Assembly: GCA_037355855.1 (NCBI GenBank)
Contig: CM074767.1
Span: forward strand, 868,001-932,000
Length of the DNA stretch: 64,000 nucleotides
Direction: 5' to 3'
Source of the DNA: Pseudo-nitzschia pungens
Taxonomy: Eukaryota; Bacillariophyta; Bacillariophyceae; Bacillariales; Bacillariaceae
A model generated the notes under the pieces. That model saw only the letters and a list, made by a program, of their open reading frames with translations, made no database searches and was not told where the DNA came from. Within the stretch, counting starts at the first letter, position 1. The number at the start of each line of letters is the position of its first letter. This document shows, in pieces, positions 1 through 10,400 of the stretch. The position numbers and the translations under genes are program-made.

Positions 1-1017
1 CCCTTCGAGCACGTCAAGCAGATACCGACAACACACGATGGGGGCAGTATCGGCGGGACAAGCACTGCCGCGTTTTCCGAAGGCACCGATGGCGTCTATG
101 AATCTTACACCGGCATAGTTTGGAATCTGGTGAACAGCGAAAAATTTCTCGGGGAAACTGTGGGTCACTACGAATACATGATCTTGATGGGTCTCTGTCC
201 TTGGCTGCTGCAGTTGTTCTTGGCTTGGTTCGTGGCACCAGCAACGCAACGGGCAAACAATCTATATCGGTGGGATGTTCTCCACCGAACGACCTGTGTC
301 TACTTTACTGGCATTGGGTTGACAGATCTTGTTACCAACTGCATTAAATATTACGTGAGTGACGCTTTTTCGCCTTCATTGATTTGTTTTTCGGTGTCCG
401 TCGTTTGTTTGGAGAGGTTGAGTTTCAGTTTCAATTTTAAGTTTGTTTTGTTTCGTTCCTCAATACAGTATACTTACTCAAACCAATGCCGCTGTCTACA
501 ACTTTCACGCTGTCTATAATAGGTGGGATACCTACGCCCAATATTTTTGGACATGTGTGAACCACATTACGATGAAGAACATGCCATGTTTCGGTGTATG
601 GACGAGCACGACCCTCATACTCTCGATGCCCGCGTCAGTTTTCCATCTAATCACTCTGGATGGAGTTTTTGTGGAATGTTGTTGTTATCCATGTACCTGG
701 AACGACGGTTCGGGCTGAGTAGTATTTCATACAGCGGGAACGATTGTGTCATCACCACTGGTTCATCGAGCATCACGGACAGAAGAACAAAGACGTCGCC
801 GCCGTACAAGAATCGCAAGGAGCAACAGTGGCAGCGACAAGATCGTCAATCTCTTTACCGGCTTGTTTCACTTATCTGCTACTCGCCGATGCTTTTTGCC
901 ACCTTTGTGGCAGCAAGCCGTGTTGTAGACAACAAACACTTTCCAGCTGATGTCGTCTGCGGCGCGATGCTAGGCGGGTCCATAGCGTCGCTCGTCTTCG
1001 GCATTTGGTTCGCGTAG
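1..1017 (+). CDS. PAP2-type lipid phosphate phosphatase, 3' part
   Basis: The coding sequence enters from before the window. Exon A is 1-354 in frame 1 and exon B is 523-1017, ending in TAG. The intron is 355-522, with donor GTGAGT and acceptor ATAATAG, phase 0. All three phosphatidic acid phosphatase type 2 signatures are present. The K-x6-RP motif spans the splice junction (K-YYVGYL-RP). The second motif is FPSNHS, where most relatives have PSGH. The third is SRVVDNKHFPAD, matching SRxxxxxHxxxD. Hydrophobic segments (around GLCPWLLQLFLAWFV and the last 25 residues) fit an integral membrane enzyme that dephosphorylates lipid phosphates such as phosphatidate, probably in the ER. The N-terminus is missing. 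The Gly-to-Asn change in the second motif is the only oddity; the catalytic His is kept. Confidence 0.85.
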
Positions 1018-1580
1018 TACCGCCAACGTATTGACTTTCGATATTTTCCATGACGCACAACTGTTTTGGAAACGCAAATCAGAGATCAAATACTAAAGAA
1101 CTACTTATTCCAATTCTGCTTCGTGCATGAGAACTAGTGTACGATCTCTATCTGCATATATCTGATTTTGTAATACGTATTACTGTCGTGTTACTATATT
1201 TGTGAAGGGGAGGTGACATCTCGTTGTCACTCGTATGATGTCCACAATGGAATGTTCTAGCACTGTCTGGGACTTGCAGCAGTTGATTTTGTTCCAGGTA
1301 TTTTTTTAATCGTATTCTTTCTGCTGTCATTTCTCTCAAAAAAGGTCAGGTGACAAGACATCGTGACACTTTCAAGACGTAACTACTGAGTTTTGTCTTT
1401 ATCGAGCAACGGTGATGTGGTGCTGGATGGTATCTGAAAAATTTGGGCGTTGCACGTGAACGTCTAATCGCTTGCCCCATGTATTTTAACCAATACATCG
1501 ATGGGTTTAGTCGGAGCATTTTACCGGATAGATTTCCCAAGTTCACATTTGCTAGTGTGTAATTGTGTAATTGTTTGCAC
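1018..1580. other. Intergenic, between convergent genes
   Basis: AT-rich spacer between the PAP2 gene and the 3' end of the minus-strand gene. I see no supported gene or repeat; short open frames here have no coding character. Confidence 0.6.
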
Positions 1581-3429
1581 CTATTTTTTCTCCTTGCTTC
1601 CTACGCTGTCAGGTTTTTTATCTCCGCAGCTCTTGATCGCTCGATCGAGACACATCGCAACCTTTCTTTTCTTATTTGCGTTGTCTTGACCTTCGAACTT
1701 GAATGTGCTACTGTTGTTCGTAGTGAGGTTTTGTCGGGCTTTCAGTCGGCGTTTGTGATCTTTTAGCGCCCCCGCTACCTTCGTTCGGATTTGATTCCTA
1801 TTTGTCATTTCCCTCCAGCAACCATTGTTATCCCAGACCAAGAACCGACCATTCTTGTTTTCAACTTCTGCTATGATATCCCAGGTCAACTGAACCTTCG
1901 CATCAGTTGTGGTGGCATTGTTGTGTTTGTCGTATTTAGATTCTATCAAACCCCGAAACATGGCATTCCCAGGGTGACTTAGACACGCGTGTTTACCTCG
2001 AAAAATGACATCATTCATATTGGGGCAATCAATAGCAAAGTGGATGGCCAAGTCGCTGCGGCTGCAATCTGAGTCGGAACCATTTAGCTCGTTGTTCCCA
2101 CTATTTCTTGAGGATTCGAGGTATTTTCGAACGCGAATCCATTGAAATAGATTTTTTGTTTTGATATTACCCGTGTCTGTGATGGGGATTTGATCCACTG
2201 GTATTCCGTACCCATGAAGATGATATTGTATTTCGATCGAGTCTCCTGGTGTCATCATTTGCGATGCAAAGAGATAGAAGTGAGAAACATTTATTTGAGA
2301 ATTAGTGAGTGTGCTGAATACCTGAACTAAGGAGTTGTATTATGTATCCTCAGGTTTCATTCAATTTGCGAGCCATTCGAAATAAAGTAAACACCTACCG
2401 CAATGGAATTTCAATCTTGACGAGTTACCTCTCATACTCAGAGCTATTCCGGACCGCAGCATGTGGTAGATGGGTTTGTCCGGAAGGCATACATGGATAC
2501 CTGCTATTCGGACAGGTGTGCAGTCGAACATTCGAGCGCTCAAGTTTAGATGCCGCGATGCTTCACGAGGTGTGTACACGACAGCAAATTTATCCGGCGA
2601 CACAGCCTCCTTGCTTGATGGCCAACAGATGATGCCGATGACACCCTTTCGTTGCGTTTCCTCGTCGGCACCGAGGGCCCAAAATAAGTACAACGTAAAC
2701 TCGTATCTTAATACAGAAAAAGTGACAAAAATGGAGACCAACGGTGAGAAGAAAGCAAAGCAAATGAGCGACGCAAAAGCGCGGAGAAGTCATGATACCG
2801 AGCGATCTACGGTTTTGTTCTGTCACACTCACCCGAACCTCCAACGGAAATTGAAGGCCAAAGTTGTTCATGGCAACCACCAATCGCCGTCCACTGCGAT
2901 CACGAAATGGCATCGGCTGTGCATCTCCCAACCGAAGCATTTCCATTTCCAATTTTCCCAGATCGCATAAACGGATGGGTCTCGTTAGGGCAACTGTCCC
3001 AAAGAGTTCATGAGTCAAATCGAGATATTTCATCATTCGTACGGCGGCTTTATTCACAACGAAAAGTTCGCATCTCAAAAACCGAAGCCGTATTTCCATG
3101 TCGTGAACGTATTGATTGTAAGCCCCTCTGGTAGCTTCCACATAAGCTATATACTTGTGTTTGATGCGATCTATTTCCGAGGACATCGCGAGAAGCGAGT
3201 GTTCAATGAGTTCGGGCGTTTCTTCCGGGGCCAAACTCGCGACTCCGTGAACCTCCTCATATATGTCGTTCCGAGCCTTGAAAGACAACTTATCCACTTC
3301 ACGAATCAGCATATCGTCAATCGTCTTAGGATCTATGATGGTATGGTGGTATTCTTGAACCCCCGTTCGGGATTCGTCGGCGTCAACATGATGTGAGCAG
3401 CCATTGTGACCAAACCGGCCGTTGTACAT
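1581..3429 (-). CDS. CRAL-TRIO-like protein with C-terminal DUF6824-type domain
   Basis: Three exons read right to left: 3429-2833, 2699-2399 and 2245-1581, about 520 aa. Intron 1 (2832-2700) has donor GTGAGT, phase 0. Intron 2 (2398-2246) has donor GTAGGT and acceptor CCAG, phase 1. Joining them gives one continuous protein. Exon 1 carries a helical CRAL-TRIO N-like region (ARNDIYEEVHGVA, then RLRFLRCE, then PFRDRSGRRLV). Exon 2 continues the lipid-binding-like fold (LYLFWALGADEETQRKGVIG). Exon 3 holds a DUF6824-type domain (NDVIFRGK, HPGNAMFRGLIE, NGRFLVWD) and a basic tail. This pairing belongs to a family strongly expanded in diatoms and of unknown function. The CRAL-TRIO part suggests hydrophobic ligand binding, but that is inference. 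The start is the ATG at 3429. Confidence 0.75.
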
Positions 3430-5927
3430 AATGAATCAATCCGAAAGCCGTTGCGGCTACTCGACTTTTTTGGCTCCTCGAATCGGTGGTAAGATTGTCA
3501 ACCAAAGTAGAGCGAAGGTCTCTTCGTCAGCATACCCAGTTGTGTATTTTCTCGAGTTTAGAAATCTCAGCGTGGCTTTCTTCCCTCGACCTACTTAGAT
3601 TCTTCGATGTAAGGAACCGACCAATACATGGATGGCATCAACTGCAGCACCTGGACGAGAAGTTCCTTAAAGTGTCAGTGTGAAGCAAGAGGCCTAGACG
3701 CAATCGAAACGGTAATTACCGTATCAATAGCTCAACAAGTAAGTTACTAGTAGAAGATCGAATGAGGTACCGGGTATGAGGTTGAATAGTGGAAAAAACA
3801 AAATTATTGTCGTACCTTTTACTATGTGATAGGTCTGGGGAGAGTCACCATAAGTGTAGGGGTGTGTTGATAAGAATTCTGTCGATTTTATTATGTACAC
3901 GAAAAGAACAAGAATACTCGGTATTCAGAATCTTCAGAGTAGAAGAACGTTAAATCCGACACAATTGTTCGGTACATGATGTAGAGTGCTGAAGCGAATT
4001 ATGGAGTTGCCTTACGAACTACGATAATTTCAGAATGGCTTACTTCTTGATGCAGGTTTGGAATTTTGTGCAATTGTTTTGGCATATGATAGAAATAAAT
4101 AAATTGTGAAAATAAGCTCAAGCAGTCTCATTACTATTGATTTTCTTCTTATTTGTATTCATAGGAGAACGAGTTGTAAAATATTCGATCATCATTGGAC
4201 GCAACTGTTCTTGAGGAATACCTTACTTGTTAAGTAGGAAGTAATTTTTATTTATTGTCCTTCGCAGCCGATTTATTCTTCTAAAAGTTTGTTCGTAAAA
4301 ATGGAACAAGAGTAAGATTATCAGATAAGCCTTAAACAAACCTTACACCCGTGCCATTCGCGAATTGGATAAGTACCATCTCTATCGAGCCAATACTTAC
4401 TCCTTACTGTGTCTATTTTCTTTTTTGAAAAAAATATCGAGCTGAAAGAAATGCGACGAGCGAGATAATAAGAATCTAAAATTTACGTAATACGAAGTAC
4501 AATACGAAGTTGATGTTGCAATAAGTATTCTGAAACCGAGAAAGATGTCATGGGACACTCCTTCTCTCTCTCGAGAAAACGGAATGACAAAAATCGTGAG
4601 AGCTGCGTTACGAAGAACACGGATCCAGAAGTCCGTTCTAGTTCTTCCCGGATGGGATCGACCTGTTCTCGTAAGCCTTACCGTACTAGCTGCAGTGAAA
4701 CACCTGTAAGTTCCTGTCTCCTGTACGTACGGTACGGTAAGTTTTAGCGGTTGAAGGAATTCTTGCAAAGCCTTGATTCTTGACGATTACTAGTAGGATC
4801 GAAGTAAGTTACCGTATCGTAGTAATTACTGTAGTACTAGTAGCTACTAGCACAGATGACGATGTCTCCTATCCGCAGTTTGATTTCTCCAATCCGATAC
4901 GGAAAAAAAATTCTTCTTGGAATTACTAGGGGTAAGGTTAGTAGTACGGTATCTACTTCCTACCAGGATTCGAAGAAGTACGATTACCGTACCGTAGTAT
5001 GGCTAAGGATTACTGCTGTGAACAAACTGCTATTTCCTATTTTTCATTTCCTTTGAAGTCTTCTGTATCACATGGGTGCTTTCTTCTAGCAGTACTAGTA
5101 GTACTAGTAGTAGTAGCAGCAGTAGCAGCAGTAGCAGTAGTACTTAGCAAGAAGTTGTATTGTTCTTTCTCTTAGTAGCATCCTATGCATATCCCCTATC
5201 CATAAGCAATTTCACTTTCAAGATCTTGTCATAGTTGTAATACTACTAGTAACTTAATACTAGTACTACTAGTACCATTGAAAAATGGGTCTCCGGAAAC
5301 CATGGATCAGCAGATCAGCAGCAGCTCCTCATCGTGCCGCTAATGGCGCCTACAGTACTACTATTACCGTAGTAAGATTACTACTAGTAGTAGTAGCACA
5401 CAATTCCTATCGGGTGCCCGGTTCGAACAGTCCCGCCGTTGCAATCCCACAATAGTAGTACGGTGAGGAAAGATTACAATGTCACAATGTGCAACATCCA
5501 TTGCGGGTATCATAAGTAATTACCGTGCCATAAACTATTGCCAATTCGTTGTGTCTTGTTGTTCTTTCTTTTTCCAAAAATGTTACATACTAAAAACAAC
5601 TTTGTAAACACTTTTATCGTCTAGTCGCGGCGGAAAAATCGACTGTGGCACAGTAGATTTTGACCACCAAATTTCCTCAGTCCTATTTGTCAAATATCAG
5701 TTTTTTACTGATCTGATGAGTCCTACTATATTGGACACCATTGGATCCGACCTTCAGAAACACACCGTTGTCTGTCATGCTCCTCACACGAGAACACATA
5801 CCGTACCAATTTCAGAAAGATGAGAAGACGGTGTGTCAACGATGGTTCTTTCCGAAAGAAAAACCGAGAAACTTGCCTAAAATCAATGCGCGCAAAAATT
5901 GAATCAAACTAGTCATTACTAGTAAAT
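3430..5927. other. Gene-free, motif-rich intergenic DNA
   Basis: About 2.5 kb with no supported gene. It is AT-rich and peppered with TAGTACTAG/CTACTACTAG runs and variants of GGTAAG-GTTACC and TACCGTA. Short open frames lack coding composition. Confidence 0.6.
5081..5143. repeat. (AGT/AGC)n microsatellite
   Basis: Imperfect trinucleotide run of tag, act and agc units. Similar short tracts occur near 23830, 24070, 51250 and 51370. Confidence 0.7.
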
Positions 5928-6193
5928 GCAGGAGTGGTCAAAATCGGCGCATATGCGCCGATTGGTTTTTTGAGCAATGCTAGTAACGAATGCTAACTTC
6001 ATTGAGTGGTATTTGCAACAACAAGACCAGCTCTAAAATCTATAGAACCATATACCTATGGAAAGAGGAAAGCAAGAGCTTTCTAACAAGCTATTAGTAG
6101 TTGTTGCTATTGGAGCTACACTTTACTAGTAGAAGTTAGGATTGATGAGCATTGCACCAAAAAAAAATGGGCGCCGATTTTGACCACCGCTGC
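5928..6193. mobile_element. MITE-like element with about 23-bp inverted ends
   Basis: A perfect 17-bp inverted repeat, GTGGTCAAAATCGGCGC at 5934-5950 and its complement at 6171-6187, brackets about 220 bp of non-coding DNA. The similarity extends outward imperfectly to a GCAG at each end. Just inside the left end the palindrome GGCGCATATGCGCC adds a subterminal hairpin. Size, inverted ends and absence of coding sequence fit a non-autonomous DNA transposon. I cannot define a target-site duplication with certainty. Confidence 0.5.
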
Positions 6194-7391
6194 AACCAGA
6201 CGATAGTCTCCTTGTTGAAGGAACCCAACTTCAGTGGGAGGAATGTCCGAACCCCTAATAGGTAATTACTCGTAGTTTCATACTTAATTGAAGTCTTCCT
6301 TGGTTTCCATTTCCAGATAGGGTTTTCTCTGTCTGCTGGGGAGAGTTGTTGATTTTTAGAAATCCGCAAAGGCAGTCAACGCGTCGTTGCTTCGCCCGTA
6401 TTGGAAATTAGAGAACCCCGCGGAAATGTCTCGCTCTCGGAACCGTGTTGGCAACTCAATAAGGGTAATCTTACCGTATGTGACCGTGGTGGCATAAGAG
6501 GAAGTCCGTCGGTCATTTGATACGGTGTGGTTGTACTCGTAGTGATAATTTTATTGTATTTTCGATACGGTAAAACTTAATTAAGGTCTTACTACAAAGT
6601 TCCTATCAGCTGTCCCCCGGTTCTACATCCTCAACTACTAATTTCTACGGAAACCGGGGGACAGCTGATAGGAATTCCGTAGTACCGTGCAATAAGATTA
6701 CTTGAAGTTTGCGCTACCTGGTGCGGTAAAATCTTACGAAACATCAAGAACCTCAATGTGGGTTCCCGGAAGAAGAAAGTTGGCGAATACCCAAACCAAC
6801 TCCCCAACCAACCAAACACGGTAACCTTTTTTTTAAAAGGTTAGCAAGTCCGAGTTCGTTTTTCATCGTCGGTTGCGTTGTTTTTAACAATCAAAAATTA
6901 ATTTCGGTGTCCGTTCACTCGCTTGCACACACAAGCACAGTTAAGGTTACCGTACCGACCGCTACTGGTTCGTACTTCTGTCAAAACGAATAATTACGAA
7001 GTAACCTTAGTAGTATTTCGTAGAAAACAAAATAAGAAGAGAGTAAGAACTTCGTAATCATTAAAAAAGTACCGTACGGTAAGTTACCGGTAAACCTTAT
7101 GACATCTATCATAATATCGAACCCAGTGCCAGAGTGAGTGAGTCGCTTCAACTTCAATTTCAAACCTTCACCACCACAACCACGCAACAATTATCATTGC
7201 ACAACCGAGTTCGTGAGTTCGTGCACAGAATAGTAATCTTACCAGATACGTACATCTCCGGAACCACAACTACAACTACAACCGCAACCGCAACCCGAAC
7301 ACCAAGGCGAAGCATTCCCATCCATTCCCGTATTCATTCCCATTCCCATTCGCATTCGCATTGGTATCGAAACTCAACTCCGCAATTCGAA
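6194..7391. other. Intergenic and 5' region of the large regulator gene
   Basis: No gene supported. It contains the perfect hairpin at 6600-6674 and a short palindrome AACCTTTT-TTTT-AAAAGGTT near 6823-6842. Past about 7134 the frame of the downstream gene is open, but no ATG occurs in it until 7392, so I treat 7134-7391 as probable leader. Confidence 0.5.
6600..6674. repeat. Perfect 23-bp inverted repeat with 29-nt loop
   Basis: Left arm 6600-6622 (TTCCTATCAGCTGTCCCCCG then GTT) is exactly complementary to right arm 6652-6674. The match stops sharply at both ends. Transcribed, it would form a very stable stem. It lies alone in gene-free DNA 0.8 kb upstream of the large regulator gene. Confidence 0.85.
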
Positions 7392-7418
7392 ATGAAGCCG
7401 AAATCTCAGCAGCAACAT

Positions 7419-7449
<31 letters not shown>

Positions 7450-10400
7450 CCAAACACGAAGACAACACTTCTTCCTCCGCCCTTCCTCCTCCCCCCGAGT
7501 TTCCCCCCCACCTCGCCGGCATCGAAAAAGGCGCCAACGTGTGGGTGACCCAGGGAAAAACGGACCACATGGCCACCTACGTCGGACAGCCCCGGATCGC
7601 CATCGTCTATCCCGACTCGGACGACGACGGCTTTCGTTCCAGCAGGGGCAATAGGATGAACGGCAGCGTGATTGGCAATGGCAGTGGGATCCATGGCGGC
7701 AGCAGCAGCCGCAAGCAGGGGCTCCAGCAAGTGGAGGTGATGATTCGCTGGGCAACGACGGGAACCAAGGGATACGTGGTGGCCTCGAGCGTCCGCCCGG
7801 TGGTCATGGGGGAGCGGAGGAGGAGGCAGGTCGTGAATCACTACCAGGCGGTTCCGTCCGTACGGCCCAAGTACAACAAGAAGCGGGGATCGTCGTCGGC
7901 CCGGAAAAAGAAGACCCTTTCGAAGGCTGCGGCGGCGGTGGCGGTGGCTGCGAATCCATCCACTACCACTCCGAATTCCAATTCCAATTCCAATACGAAT
8001 TCCAATTCCAATACGAATTCCAATTCCAATACGAATTCCAATTCGGCATCGACAGTGGCTTCCAGGTCCGCCGCCTTCGCCTCGCCGCCTGTGATGCCGG
8101 ACGCCGTTCCCTCCTCCTCGCTGGAGGGTCCGCCAAGTCGCAAGCCGGAAGCACCGCAACATCAGCAGCAACATCAGCAACATCAGCAATATCAGCAGCA
8201 CCAGCAACAGCATCCGACAAAATTACAAAAGCAACCGCAATTACAGCAGCAACATCAGCAGCACCAGCAACAGCACCAGCAACAACAACAGCAGCACCAG
8301 CAACCAAATCCACAACCGTCACAACAACACCAGGCTGCGTCGTCGATGTTTCCGACCCGCGAAGAATTCCGCCGCCATTTGCTGGAGCGAAAGCGCAAAA
8401 AGGAGGAAAAGAAACGCAAGCTGGAACGGCGGCGGCAGCGACAATTGGAGCGAAAGCGCCTGGAACAAAGCCAGCACGAAACCGCCGCCCATACAACAGA
8501 AACAGAAGCACCAGCAGCAGCAGTTGCCGCTGCCGCAGTTGCCGGCGAGGATCGGACCATTGCCGGGGGATTTGCTTGGGAGTGGGAACCGCGGTCGTCG
8601 ATGCGCGTGGGGGAGGCTTCGGCTTTGGCTTCTGCTGCCGCAGTCGGCATCGCGGCGAACGACGAGGCGAACGCGAAACGCGGTGTCGATGCTACTGCCG
8701 ATGCCGCGACCGGACTCAATCGGACCAATCTGACCACGGCCCTGAACAATCTCAAGCGGAATGCCAATCCAACCGCACCGCCAACCGCGACCGCGACCGC
8801 CACTGCGACAGTCGGCTCGAACGACAGCAGCAAGCCGGTTCCGAGGAATTTCGGCAGGCGCATTCCGAGATCCTGGGAGGAAGCCTACGGGGTCCTGCTG
8901 GAATTCCGGCAGTCGGAGGGAAACTGCGATGTGCCCCCGGACCACCCGTTGCTGGGAAAATTGGTGTCGGACCTGAGGAGCGGCTATTCCGAGCAGAAGG
9001 AACAACAGAAGAAGCTGCAGCAACAACAAAAACAGCAGCAGCAGCAGCAGCAACAACACCAACACCAACACCAACTCCTTGTATCCACGCAGGAAAGGAA
9101 CGGCAACACTGCGGATGCTTCGAAGAAGGACAAAGATGATGATGATAATAATAACAATAGCAACAATAACAATAGTAACGATACCGATCGCAACGACAAC
9201 GACAACGACAAAAACAAGAGCAACACTGCGGTCTCGTTTCGCACCACGAATCGGTTCGAGGAGCGCCAGCGGAACACGACCCGCATCGATCGGGCCAGGA
9301 TTCAGAAGCTCCGGAAACTCGGGTTTCGGTGGCGCACGGCTCCCGCCAGCAGCTCGCATTCGCAACCGAAACCGCAATCGCAACCGCAACTTCCACTTCA
9401 ACCGCAACTTCAACGCGAGAACGACCACGATCACGATCACCGCCGGGAGACAACGAGTTTGAACTCGAACTCGAACGCAAATGCAAATACAAACACAAAC
9501 GCAAAAGCAAGCGCAATCACCCATATCAACACGAGCACCATCCGTGGCAGCGATCCCGTCCGCGCTACCCATAGTGCTCTCCCGAGCAAGGCACCCGAAA
9601 ACCACGAGACCAACGACGACAACACCAAAATCGCCAACACAACCAACGATGCCAAAATTTCCGAAACTTTTAAAACCAACAGCATTCAAGGTATTCGCGG
9701 CAGCGACGGCAATGGACCCGGCACCGACGCGAAGCGAACGGGACCCGAGCACGAACCAGCGACGGAACCAGCGACGGAACCAAAAACGGCATCGAAGCGG
9801 GTGGGACCCGCGCAGGAATCCGTGCTCGAGACGTTGCCGGAACCAACACCGACACCGAAACCAACAGCATTAGCAGCATTAGCAGCATCGAAGCGGGCGG
9901 GAGCCGAGCAGGAATCCGTGCTCGAGACGTTGCCGGAACGCATACGAATACCGAGTGCAATTCCGAGTCCTATTCCATCCAAACTAACACGGCCTCCGCA
10001 CACGACACTTTCGGAATCGGATACCGAAACGGAATCGGAAGACGATTTGCTCCTGAGCAACAACCGAAACACGAGCTACTCGAAACACAGTGTCAACAAC
10101 AGCAGCAACAACAACAACAACAACAATATTCGAAGCAGCATCGAAAGCAAGAGCAGCATCCCAAACACGAGCGGCCACCGGGGCAACGGGGAAAAAAAGG
10201 CGACGAATGACGAAAGTTGTATGGGCAGCGAGGAACATCGTCACCAAATCGGGGGCAAAGCCGACGACGGGGTCGCGGGCACCCAAACTCTCGACGGTGC
10301 CGTTCGCTCCGGTCCGGTCGGCTCGAATTCCAAACCCATTTATCGGAACGTTAACGAGAACGGGAACGAGAACCAGAAAACGACTGCCACTGCCACTGCC

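Noticed and set aside
2590..2832. Tail of the 279-codon frame beyond 2833 in the CRAL-TRIO-like gene
   Set aside because: It reads through a GTGAGT donor into intron; homology to the family stops at the donor and resumes in another frame at 2699.
7134..7391. N-terminal extension of the large regulator frame
   Set aside because: The frame opens with GTG and contains no ATG before 7392; composition resembles leader sequence.
8319..9752. Long minus-strand frame (477 codons) opposite the large regulator gene
   Set aside because: It is the shadow of CAG/AAC/GAC-rich coding DNA: poly-Leu/Val/Cys content mirrors the Gln/Asn/Asp runs, and the plus frame carries real domains.
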